Shown in pieces: positions 8,381 through 16,099 of a stretch of 64,000 nucleotides of DNA. The notes under the pieces were generated by a model. It saw only the letters and a program-made list of their open reading frames with translations, searched no databases and was not told the origin of the DNA. This DNA comes from Pengzhenrongella sp031582905. GTDB lineage: Bacteria; Actinomycetota; Actinomycetes; Actinomycetales; Cellulomonadaceae. Each line of letters starts with the position of its first letter. Positions within the stretch are counted from its first letter, which is position 1. The position numbers and the translations under genes were made by a program. Where the stretch lies: NCBI RefSeq assembly GCF_031582905.1, contig NZ_CP133990.1, positions 2,914,001 to 2,978,000 of the forward strand, read 5' to 3'.

Positions 8381-9304
8381 TCAGCCGGCGAGCAGACCGC
8401 GGTCCACCGCGGTGGCGGGCCCGTCGTCGACGAGCACCAGACCGTCCCGGGGCGGCACCTCGTCCCCGGGCACCCCGTCGACCGGCACCCCGTCGCCAGG
8501 CACCCCGTCACCCGGCGCACCGCCCCCAGGCACCTCGTCCGCCGGCACCGGGACGTCGCTGACGGCGTCGCCCGCACCCGGGACGTCCCACAACGGGTCG
8601 CAGTCCGGCCCCGCGAGCTCGGGCAGGCGCCAGCTCTGGCGGTGGTGCACCGACGGCCCGAGCCGGCGCAGCGCCTCGAGGTGCGCAGCGGTGGAGTAGC
8701 CCTTGTTCTCCTCCCACCCGTATCCGGGGTGCAGACCCGCGAGGCGGACCATGATCGCGTCGCGCTCGGTCTTGGCGAGCACGCTCGCGGCGGCGACCGA
8801 CGAGCACTGCAGGTCCGCCTTGATCATCGTGCGGACGCGCGGCGGCTCGGGGTCGGCCAGCGGCGTGCCCTCGAACAGGGTGGGCTGGCGCGGCACGGAC
8901 AGCCAGTCGTGGTTGCCGTCGAGCAGGACGACGTCGGGGCGGGCGGGCAGAGCCGCCAGCGCCCGGTGCCCCGCCATCCGCAGCGCCGCGATGATGCCGT
9001 GCTCGTCGACCTCCTCCGCCGACGCGTGCCCGACGGCGTGGCCGACCACCCAGCGGCGGATGCGGGGCACGAGTGCGACCCGGGCGGCCGGGGTCAGCAG
9101 CTTGCTGTCCCGGACGCCCGCGAGCGGCCGCTGGACGCTCGCGTCCACCAGGACCATCCCGACGGTGACCGGCCCACCGAGCGCACCCCGTCCGACCTCG
9201 TCGCACGCGCCGAGCAGCGTGTGCCCGGACCGCAGCAGCCGCTTCTCCACGCGCAGCCCGGGGACGGTCGCCCGACCACCGGCGGCGGACCGCGCCGCGC
9301 TCAT
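8381..9304 (-). CDS. rnhB: Ribonuclease HII with repetitive acidic tail
   Basis: Removes RNA from RNA-DNA hybrids and initiates excision of misincorporated ribonucleotides. 307 aa. The catalytic core has CDEVGRGALGGPV (Asp-Glu), LLDGNHDWL and KADLQCSSVAAASVLAK, with the acidic residues present. The core ends near GPDCDPLWDVPG (about residue 233). A further 70 residues form a degenerate pentapeptide repeat (GDGVP, VDGVP, GDEVP), encoded by about 15-bp tandem repeats. Typical RNase HII is 200-260 aa, so this tail is extra. The ATG overlaps the lepB stop (ATGA). Confidence 0.95.
   Translation of the reverse strand: MSAARSAAGGRATVPGLRVEKRLLRSGHTLLGACDEVGRGALGGPVTVGMVLVDASVQRPLAGVRDSKLLTPAARVALVPRIRRWVVGHAVGHASAEEVDEHGIIAALRMAGHRALAALPARPDVVLLDGNHDWLSVPRQPTLFEGTPLADPEPPRVRTMIKADLQCSSVAAASVLAKTERDAIMVRLAGLHPGYGWEENKGYSTAAHLEALRRLGPSVHHRQSWRLPELAGPDCDPLWDVPGAGDAVSDVPVPADEVPGGGAPGDGVPGDGVPVDGVPGDEVPPRDGLVLVDDGPATAVDRGLLAG
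8450..8545 (-). repeat. 15-bp degenerate tandem repeat in rnhB 3' end
   Basis: Repeated units resembling GGCACCCCGTCGCCA (plus strand) encode the Gly-Asp-Gly-Val-Pro pentapeptide tail of RNase HII. About five or six units, with substitutions that mostly keep the Pro/Gly/Asp character. Such arrays can vary in copy number between strains. Confidence 0.6.
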
Positions 9305-10236
9305 GGCGCGGCGTCGGGGACGGCCTCGAAGGTCTCCCCGGGGTTGCGCAGCAGGGTGAGGCGGTCGAGCGGCCACACGGTGACGAAGGCGACGCCGACG
9401 ACGTTGTCGACGGGGACGGCCCCGCCGCCGGGGTCGCCGAGGTGGTAGCGCGAGTCCTGGGAGTTCTGCCGGTTGTCGCCCATGACCCACAGGCTGTCGT
9501 CCGGCACGACGACGTCGAAGGCGACCTCGCTGGGCACCGAGGACGGCCGCAGGTACGGCTCGGTGACGGGGACGCCGTTCACCGTGAGCGGGCCGCCCTC
9601 GCCGTCGGACGAGACCCGGTCACCGGGGAGACCGACGATGCGCTTGATGAGGTGCTCGCCGGAGTCCTGGGGCAGCAGGCCGACGTAGGTGAGCACCGAC
9701 GTCACGCGCTCGCGCAGCGGGGACTGCTCGGTCCGGGTGGGCGGCGGCAGCCAGCCACCCGGGTCCTTGAAGACGACGGCGTCACCGCGGTGCACGTCGA
9801 ACGGCCCCGGCGCGAGCTTGGTGACCAGCACCCGGTCGCCCTCGATGAGCGTGTCGCGCATCGACGCGCTCGGGATGAAGAACGCCTGGAACAGGAACGT
9901 CTTGATGACCAGGGAGAGCACGAGCGCGCTGGCCAGGATGATGACGGTCTCGCGCAGCAGCGCCCCGCCGGACGTGCGGCGGTCGCGGGCCCGGTGGCCC
10001 GCCGCGGTGGGCCCGACGGCGTCGTCGTCCGGGTGCGCGTCGACAGCGGCGGCCTCCGCGCCGGAGCTGGACGACGTCGGCAACGGGCTCGCGCCGGCGT
10101 CCTCACCGACGGCACCGCCGTGGTGACCGTCGGCGTCGCCGCCGGCCGGCACGACGTCGTCGTCCGGCTGGATCGGCTCGATCGACTCGTCCTCGTCCCG
10201 GCTCGTGCCGGGCACGGGCGGTGGCTGGTCCCTCAC
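9301..10236 (-). CDS. lepB: Signal peptidase I
   Basis: Membrane serine protease that removes signal peptides from exported proteins. 311 aa. An acidic, disordered cytoplasmic N-terminus of about 95 residues precedes one transmembrane helix (ETVIILASALVLSLVIKTFL). Then come the catalytic-Ser box PSASMRDTL, the RGDAVVFKDP region, box D RIVGLPGD and box E WVMGDNRQNSQDSR. The start is GTG at 10234-10236. The long acidic N-terminus is typical of actinobacteria but absent from Gram-negative and Bacillus enzymes. The gene sits after rplS and is coupled to rnhB by ATGA. Confidence 0.95.
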   Translation of the reverse strand: MRDQPPPVPGTSRDEDESIEPIQPDDDVVPAGGDADGHHGGAVGEDAGASPLPTSSSSGAEAAAVDAHPDDDAVGPTAAGHRARDRRTSGGALLRETVIILASALVLSLVIKTFLFQAFFIPSASMRDTLIEGDRVLVTKLAPGPFDVHRGDAVVFKDPGGWLPPPTRTEQSPLRERVTSVLTYVGLLPQDSGEHLIKRIVGLPGDRVSSDGEGGPLTVNGVPVTEPYLRPSSVPSEVAFDVVVPDDSLWVMGDNRQNSQDSRYHLGDPGGGAVPVDNVVGVAFVTVWPLDRLTLLRNPGETFEAVPDAAP

Positions 10237-10320
10237 GCCCTCACTGTGCCATCCGTGCCGGGTACCGGCCTAACCGCCGGCCACGGCGTCACCGGGACGC
10301 CTCCGGCGTGCCGGGTGCAC

Positions 10321-10357
10321 CGACGGGCGGCCACCCCGTGAGGGTGACCGCCCGTCG
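10321..10357 (-). terminator. rplS-lepB intergenic hairpin
   Basis: Stem CGACGGGCGG pairs with CCGCCCGTCG, then one mismatch and a further CACCC/GGGTG stem around a 5-nt loop. It lies about 30 nt after the rplS stop on the minus strand and probably ends the ribosomal-protein/trmD transcript; no U tract. Confidence 0.55.
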
Positions 10358-10387
10358 GTCGATCAGCGGCAGCGCGCCCGCGTCGGC

Positions 10388-10747
10388 CTACTTGGCCGGC
10401 ACGTTGTCGCGCTTCTCCTTGATCTTCGCCTTCTTGCCGCGCAGCTTGCGCAGGTAGTACAGCTTCGCGCGGCGCACGTCACCGCGGGTGACGACCTCGA
10501 TGGACTCCAGCGTCGGGGAGTGCACCGGGAAGGTGCGCTCGACGCCGACGCCGAAGCTCACCTTGCGGACGGTGAACGTCTCGCGGACGCCGCCGCCGGT
10601 CCGGGAGATGACGGCCCCCTGGAAGACCTGGATACGGGAGCGGTTGCCCTCGACGACCTTGACGTTCACCTTGAGGGTGTCGCCGGGCCGGAAGGCGGGG
10701 ATGTCGGTGCGCAGCGATGCTGCGTCGACGGAGTCGAGCGTGTGCAT
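10388..10747 (-). CDS. rplS: 50S ribosomal protein L19
   Basis: Large-subunit protein at the 30S/50S interface. 119 aa. The ATG at 10745-10747 (MHTLDSVDAASLRTDIPAF) is preferred to the ATG nine codons upstream because it fits the family and has GAGAG about 10 nt before it. L19 signatures FRPGDTLKVNVKVVEGNRSRIQVFQG and RRAKLYYLRKLRGK are present. It follows trmD, the usual order rpsP-KH-rimM-trmD-rplS. Confidence 0.97.
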   Translation of the reverse strand: MHTLDSVDAASLRTDIPAFRPGDTLKVNVKVVEGNRSRIQVFQGAVISRTGGGVRETFTVRKVSFGVGVERTFPVHSPTLESIEVVTRGDVRRAKLYYLRKLRGKKAKIKEKRDNVPAK

Positions 10748-10980
10748 GGTCGTGTCACTCTCTCGCGCTGCCACAGGTCAGCCGCGTGGTCGATGGGCGC
10801 CGGAGCGGCGCCCATGGGCGGTGGTTCGGGTGCGTGCGCCACGTGGTCGGGTCGTCCCCCCTGTGGCAGGGGCGGGACCGGCGCACACCGACCGACCAGT
10901 CTGCCACACCGGCGACCGGTCGCGGACCCGCCGCCGGCGTCGGCCGGCTCACAGCCCGGTCGCCCCCGGCTCGCGACCGG

Positions 10981-11759
10981 TCACCCCGTGCGGTGCACCC
11001 CGTGGGCGTCCACGGTCCAGCCGAGCCCGCCCAGGACGGCGACGTCGTGGGCGTCCAGGTCCGCGGGGTCGAGGGCGGCGACGAGGTCCGGACGACGGGC
11101 CGACGTCCGGCGCAGCGCCTCGTCGCGACGCCACCGCTCCACGCGGGCGTGGTGCCCCGAGGTCAGCACCTCGGGGACGTCGAGCCCCGCCCACGTGGGC
11201 GGCTTCGTGTAGACGGGGTACTCCAGCAGCCCGGCCGCGCCGTGCGACTCCTCGACGAGCGAGTGCGGGTTCCCGACGACGCCGGGCAGCAGCCGCGCGA
11301 CCGCCTCCACGACGACGAGCGCGGCCACCTCCCCGCCGTTGAGCACGTAGTCCCCGAGCGAGATCTCGCTGACCCGGACGTCACCGCGCTCGCGGTAGTG
11401 CTCGACGACGCGCGCGTCGATGCCCTCGTACCGCCCGCACGCCACGACGAGGTGGTCCTCCCCGCGAGCGCCTCCGCGGTGCGCTGGGTGAACGGCGCAC
11501 CGGACGGCGTCGGCACCAGCAGGTGCGCGCCCGGCGTCAGCACGTCGTCGAGCGCCGACCCCCACACGTCGGGGCGCATGACCATGCCGGCCCCGCCGCC
11601 GAAGGGGGTGTCGTCCACGGTGCGGTGCCGGTCGGTGGTCCAGTCGCGCAGGTCGTGGACGGCGACGTCGAGCAGCCCGGTCGTGCGGGCCTTGCCGACC
11701 AGCGACAGCTCGAGCGGGGCGAGGTAGGCGGGGAAGATCGTCAGGACGTCGACGCGCAC
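10981..11759 (-). CDS. trmD: tRNA (guanine-N1-)-methyltransferase TrmD, one frameshift
   Basis: SPOUT methyltransferase that makes m1G37 in tRNAs to prevent frameshifting; uses SAM. About 259 aa after repair. N-terminus VRVDVLTIFPAYLAPL, then DDTPFGGGAGMVMRPD; after the break the knot motifs CGRYEGIDARV and EISLGDYVLNGGEVAALV, and the C-terminal domain with YTKPPTWAGLDVPEVL. The frame breaks at the C run 11460-11463 (one base). GTG 11757-11759 was chosen; it lies two bases after the rimM stop. Confidence 0.95.
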
Positions 11760-11761
11760 GC

Positions 11762-12322
11762 TCAGTCCTCGTCGGCGTCGTCGCCGCCGGTCTCGGGCGA
11801 GACCACGAGGTTCTCCGCGTCGGAGGCGAGCAGGCCGCCGGGCGGGTCGAGCACGACGCGGCCACCGGGCACGTCGACCACGGGGACGATCGCGCGGACG
11901 AACGGCACGAGGGTGCGGTGGCGCGTCCCCGCCTCCTCCAGCACGAGGACGTCGTGGGCGGGCAGGTGCTCGAGGCCGGTGATGCGCCCGACGACCGTGC
12001 CGTCGGTCAGCTCGGCCCGCAGACCGGTGAGCTCGTGCGGGTACCAGGCGTCCTCGTCGTCGTCGGCGTCCGGCTCGACGACGAGCTCGACGCCTTGCAG
12101 CGCCTCGGCGGCCGTGCGGTCCCCGGCCTCGGCGAACGTCGCGAACCAGCGGCCGTGCTGCGAACGCGTGGCGGCCACGGTCAGCGGTCCGGCCGACGCG
12201 GGCTCGGTCGCGAGCACCTGCCCGACGGCGAGCCGCTCCTCGGGGCTGTCGGTGCGCAGGTCGAGGGCGACCTCGCCGCGCAGGCCGTGCGCCCGGCCGA
12301 TGCGTGCGACGGTCAGCTGCAT
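11762..12322 (-). CDS. rimM: Ribosome maturation factor RimM
   Basis: Assembly factor for the head of the 30S subunit. 186 aa. N-terminal RimM barrel starts MQLTVARIGRAHGLRGEVALDLRTD; the PRC-barrel-like C-terminal half includes WYPHELTGLRAEL, VGRITGLEHLPAHDVLVL and LVPFVRAIVPVVDV. Intact, with ATG 12320-12322. It directly precedes trmD and is separated from the KH gene by a strong hairpin, so it may be transcribed at a different level from rpsP. Confidence 0.96.
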   Translation of the reverse strand: MQLTVARIGRAHGLRGEVALDLRTDSPEERLAVGQVLATEPASAGPLTVAATRSQHGRWFATFAEAGDRTAAEALQGVELVVEPDADDDEDAWYPHELTGLRAELTDGTVVGRITGLEHLPAHDVLVLEEAGTRHRTLVPFVRAIVPVVDVPGGRVVLDPPGGLLASDAENLVVSPETGGDDADED

Positions 12323-12364
12323 GGTGGTTCCTCCGCGAGGGGTGGGGCCGGTGGACCGGCGAGC

Positions 12365-12403
12365 GCCGGTGGGTGCCGGTGGGTGCCGGCGGGTGCCGGT
12401 GGG
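12365..12403. repeat. 10-bp tandem repeat upstream of rimM
   Basis: Nearly four copies of GCCGGTGGGT (one with T to C, the last ending GGGA) in the rimM leader, about 40 nt before its start codon. Non-coding; copy number could be unstable. Confidence 0.7.
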
Positions 12404-12410
12404 ACGGACG

Positions 12411-12449
12411 ACCGAGGCCCGGCCCCCAGCGTGGGGACCGGGCCTCGGT
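12411..12449 (-). terminator. Very stable hairpin between KH gene and rimM
   Basis: A perfect 12-bp stem (ACCGAGGCCCGG / CCGGGCCTCGGT) continues into a CCCCA/TGGGG inner stem with a 3-nt loop. It lies about 27 nt past the KH-protein stop and before rimM in the same transcriptional direction. It could be a partial terminator or attenuator setting the ratio between rpsP-KH and rimM-trmD-rplS, or a processing stem. Confidence 0.6.
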
Positions 12450-12475
12450 CAGGGTGTGTGCGGCGGACCGTGCGA

Positions 12476-12715
12476 TCAGCGCCGGTCGACGTCGACGACG
12501 TCGACCCGCACGGAGCCGTCCGCGGACAACGCGCCGACCACCGTCCGCAGCGCGCGCGCCGTGCGCCCGCCGCGGCCGATGACGCGCCCGAGGTCCTCGG
12601 GGTGCACCCGGACCTCGAGCACCTCGCCCCGGCGCAGCGCCTTCGTGCTCACCTGGACGTCGTCCGGGTGGTCCACGATGCCGCGCACCAGGTGCTCCAG
12701 CGCGTCGGCGAGCAT
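12476..12715 (-). CDS. KH-domain RNA-binding protein (KhpA-like)
   Basis: 79 aa single KH domain with the nucleic-acid-binding loop in GRVIGRGGRTARALR (GxxG). Homologous to KhpA/YlqC, which in other bacteria pairs with KhpB and influences RNA and cell-size control. The ATG overlaps the rpsP stop (TGATG), the conserved rpsP-khpA-rimM arrangement. Confidence 0.93.
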   Translation of the reverse strand: MLADALEHLVRGIVDHPDDVQVSTKALRRGEVLEVRVHPEDLGRVIGRGGRTARALRTVVGALSADGSVRVDVVDVDRR

Positions 12716-13137
12716 CAGGCCTGCTCGTCCGAGGTGTCGGCGGGCTCGGCGGCCGGGGCGGACGCCTTCTTCTCCGCCGCACGGGCCTTGACCTTCTCGG
12801 CGTCCGCAGCGGCGGACGCGATGGCCTCGGCCGGGTCGACCTTCTCGCCCTTGACGCGCAGGGTGCCCTCGGCACCCGGCAGGCCCTTGAACTTCTGCCA
12901 GTCCCCGGTCACCTTGAGCAGCGCCATGACCTGCTCGGTCGGCTGCGCCCCGACGCCGAGCCAGTACTGCGCCCGCTCGGAGTTGATGTCGATGAGCGAG
13001 GGCTCCTCGGTGGGGTGGTACTTGCCGATCTCCTCGATCGCGCGCCCGTCCCGCTTGGTGCGGGAGTCGGCGACGACGACGCGGTAGTACGGCTGGCGGA
13101 TCTTGCCCATGCGCTTGAGACGGATCTTGGTGGCCAC
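12715..13137 (-). CDS. rpsP: 30S ribosomal protein S16
   Basis: Small-subunit assembly protein. The GTG at 13135-13137 gives VATKIRLKRMGKIRQPYYRVVV, the S16 N-terminus, preceded by an AGGAGAAG ribosome binding site. 140 aa; the last 45 residues form an Ala/Lys/Glu-rich tail, longer than the 80-90 aa E. coli protein but usual in actinobacteria. First gene of the rpsP-KH-rimM-trmD-rplS unit; the 177 nt upstream of it show no clear promoter to me. Confidence 0.96.
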   Translation of the reverse strand: MATKIRLKRMGKIRQPYYRVVVADSRTKRDGRAIEEIGKYHPTEEPSLIDINSERAQYWLGVGAQPTEQVMALLKVTGDWQKFKGLPGAEGTLRVKGEKVDPAEAIASAAADAEKVKARAAEKKASAPAAEPADTSDEQA

Positions 13138-13314
13138 GGTGTGGTCTTCTCCTGGATGTGAGCTGAGGGTGGCCCGGCGACCGGTCCCGTGGGGGCAGGT
13201 CGGCAGCCCGGCCGAGGGACTCCGAGCGCGGCTAGAGGGTCCGCGCACCGAGTACAGCCGGCCATTCTGCCAGACGCACGCGTGGCTCCCAACCCGCGCT
13301 GCGTCACGTCGCGG

Positions 13315-14412
13315 TCAGGCGACCCGCCGGCCGCGCAGCACGACCGCCCGCGGGTCGGCGAGCACCCGGACGTCCCGGCGGGGGTCGGCGTCGAGGACGA
13401 CGAGGTCGGCGCTCGCCCCCTCCTCGAGGCCCGGCACGCCGAGGTACTCGCGGGTCCGCCAGCTCGCGGCCGCGACGACGTCGACGTCCGGCACGCCGGC
13501 GCGGGCCAGCTCGGCGGTCTCCGCGGCGATCCGCCCGTGCTCGATCGTCCCGCCGGCGTCGGTGCCGACGAGCAGCCGGACGCCGGCGTCGTGCAGGTCG
13601 CGCACGTGCTGGTGGCGGCGGGCGTGCATGCGGCGCATGCGCTCGGCGTAGACCGGGTAGCGGTGCGCCTGCGCGGCGATCTCCTCGAACCGGCCGACCT
13701 GGAGCAGGGTCGGCGTCACCGGGATGCCGCGCCGGGCGACCTCGTCGATCTGCCCGGGGGTGAGCCCGGTGCCGTGCTCGAGGCAGTCGACGCCCGCGGC
13801 GAGCAGGCCGGGGACCGCCTCCGTGGCGAACGTGTGCGCGGTGACCCGCGCACCGTGGTCGTGCGCGACGGCGACCGCCTCGGCCAGGACGTCGTCGGGC
13901 CACAGGGGGCGCAGGTCGCCGTCGGGCCCGAGGTCCCGGTCGATCCAGTCGGCGACCAGCTTGACCCAGCCGTCGCCGCGCGCGGCCTCCTCGGCGACGG
14001 CGGCGGGCAGGTCGACCGGGTCGGCGAGCTCACGGCCGTAGTGGCGCAGGTACCGCTTGGGCCGGGCGAGGTGGTGCCCGGACCGGATGAGCCGCGGCAG
14101 GTCGTCCCGCGCGTGCACCCACCCCGTCTCGGCCGGGGACCCGGCGTCACGCACGAGGAGCGTGCCGGCGTCCCGGTCCGCGAGCGCCTGCGCCTCGGCG
14201 GTCCCGGCGTCCACGGGGCCGTCGGCGCCGAGGCCGATGTGGCAGTGGACGTCGACCAGGCCGGGCAGGGCCCAGCCCGCCAGGGTGGCGACGTCGTCGG
14301 ACGCGTGCGGACGGGTGAACGTCACCCGTCCGTCGACGACCCACAGCTCGCCGACCTCCCGGTCGTCGTCGAGCACGACGGTGCCGCGGACGTGCAGGAC
14401 CGGGCCGGTCAC
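13315..14412 (-). CDS. Amidohydrolase family protein
   Basis: Metal-dependent hydrolase of the imidazolonepropionase/prolidase-like amidohydrolase group; substrate not identifiable. 365 aa, intact. Metal motifs in order: DVHCHIG (HxH), Lys in GWVKLVADW, VTAHTFATEAV, CLEHGTG and LLVGTDAGG (Asp). The composite beta-sandwich halves are the N-terminal 50 residues and the C-terminal LEEGASADLVVLDADP. Lies between ffh and rpsP, a position where Micrococcales often carry such a gene. Confidence 0.85.
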   Translation of the reverse strand: MTGPVLHVRGTVVLDDDREVGELWVVDGRVTFTRPHASDDVATLAGWALPGLVDVHCHIGLGADGPVDAGTAEAQALADRDAGTLLVRDAGSPAETGWVHARDDLPRLIRSGHHLARPKRYLRHYGRELADPVDLPAAVAEEAARGDGWVKLVADWIDRDLGPDGDLRPLWPDDVLAEAVAVAHDHGARVTAHTFATEAVPGLLAAGVDCLEHGTGLTPGQIDEVARRGIPVTPTLLQVGRFEEIAAQAHRYPVYAERMRRMHARRHQHVRDLHDAGVRLLVGTDAGGTIEHGRIAAETAELARAGVPDVDVVAAASWRTREYLGVPGLEEGASADLVVLDADPRRDVRVLADPRAVVLRGRRVA

Positions 14413-14456
14413 CGCTCTCCCCGGCCCTCACGCGCGATTCCGGGCCCGGACGCCGG

Positions 14457-16057
14457 TCAGCGGCCGAGGAACTTCTCGAGGCCGGCCGGCAGCTCGAGGG
14501 ACGGCGGGGCGTCGTCGGCGGCGGGGCGGTCACCGAGGCCGAAGGCCGAGCCCTGCGCGGGACGCGGTCCGGCGCCGATCGCCCGCTGAGCGGCGAGCCG
14601 CTCCTGCTCGGCGCGCTTGGCGGGGTTCCCGGACTTGGCCTTCTTGCCCTTGGCCGGCGGCGGGTTCTTGCCGCGCGACTTCTTGCCGCCGCCCACGCCG
14701 GGCATCCCCGGCATGCCGGGCATCCCCGGCATGCCGCCGCCCTTGCTCATCTGCGCCATCATCTTCTGCGCGGCGCCGAACCGCTCCAGCAGCCCGTTGA
14801 CGTCGGTGGTCGTGGTGCCGGACCCCTTGGCGATGCGGGCGCGACGCGAGCCGTTGATGATCTTGGGCGTCCGGCGCTCGGCGGGGGTCATCGAGCGGAC
14901 GATCGCCTCGATGCGGTCCACCTCGCGCTCGTCGAAGTTGTCCAGGGCCTCACGCATCTGGCCCATGCCCGGCAGCATGCCGAGCATCTTCTTCATCGAG
15001 CCCATCTGCTTGATCTGCTGCATCTGGACGAGGAAGTCCTCGAGGGTGAAGCCCTCCCCCGACGCGAGCTTGGCGGCCATGGCGTCGGCCTGGTCGGCGT
15101 CGAAGGCGCGCTCGGCCTGCTCGATGAGCGTCAGGACGTCGCCCATGTCGAGGATGCGCGAGGCCATGCGGTCGGGGTGGAACACCTCGAAGTCGGTGAG
15201 CTTCTCACCGGTCGAGGCGAAGAGGATCGGGCGGCCGGTGACCGAGGCGACGGACAGCGCCGCTCCACCGCGCGCGTCGCCGTCGAGCTTGGACAGCACG
15301 ACCCCGGTGAACCCGACGCCGTCGGCGAACGCCTGCGCGGTCGCGACCGCGTCCTGCCCGATCATCGCGTCGATGACGAAGATGGTCTCGTCCGGCCGGA
15401 CGGCGTCGCGGATGTCGGCGGCCTGCTGCATGAGCTCGGCGTCGACGCCGAGCCGTCCGGCGGTGTCGACGATGACGACGTCGTGGTGGCGCGAGCGCGC
15501 GGTGGCGACACCCTCGCGGGCGACCCACACCGGGTCACCGGTGGGGACCTCGTCCTCCCCGCGACGCCGGGGTGCGGCGCGAACACCGGCACGCCGGCGC
15601 GCTCGGCGACGACCGTCAGCTGGGTCACGGCGTTGGGACGCTGGAGGTCGGCCGCGACGAGCAGCGGCGTGTGGCCCTGGGAGCGCAGGTGCAGCGCGAG
15701 CTTGCCGGCGAGCGTCGTCTTCCCGGCACCCTGCAGGCCCGCGAGCATGATGACGGTCGGCGGGTTCTTCGCCAGGTGCAGCGGACGGGTCGCCCCGCCG
15801 AGGATGGCGACGAGCTCCTCGTTGACGATCTTGACGACCTGCTGGGCGGGGTTCAGCGCGCCGGAGACCTCGGCGGACAGCGCCCGCTCGCGCACCCGGG
15901 CGGTGAACGCGCGCACCACGGTGACGGCGACGTCGGCGTCGAGGAGGGCGCGCCGGATCTCGCGCACGGTGGCGTCGATGTCCGCCTCGGACAGCCGCCC
16001 CTTGGTGCGCAGGTTCTTGAAGGTCGACGTCAGTCGGTCGGACAGGCTCGCGAACAC
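14457..16057 (-). CDS. ffh: Signal recognition particle protein Ffh, one frameshift
   Basis: GTPase that with 4.5S RNA targets ribosome-nascent chains to FtsY at the membrane. About 533 aa after repair. Helical N domain (MFASLSDRLTSTFKNLRTKGRL), then G domain with GLQGAGKTTLAGKLA, DTAGRL and SKLDGDARGG, then the methionine-rich M domain (FLVQMQQIKQMGSMKKMLGMLPGMGQM, SRRARIAKGSG). The tail has a GMPGMPGMPGMPG repeat and Lys-rich residues. The break is at the C run 15557-15560 (one base), restoring VAGEDEVPTGDPV. It starts 43 nt after the end of glnD. Confidence 0.96.
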
Positions 16058-16099
16058 CGCTGGATCCTCACGTTCGCTGGTCGTTCGGGACGCCCCAGC

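Noticed and set aside
8450..8545. CRISPR-like array
   Set aside because: Units of 15 bp are contiguous, without spacers, and lie in frame within rnhB.
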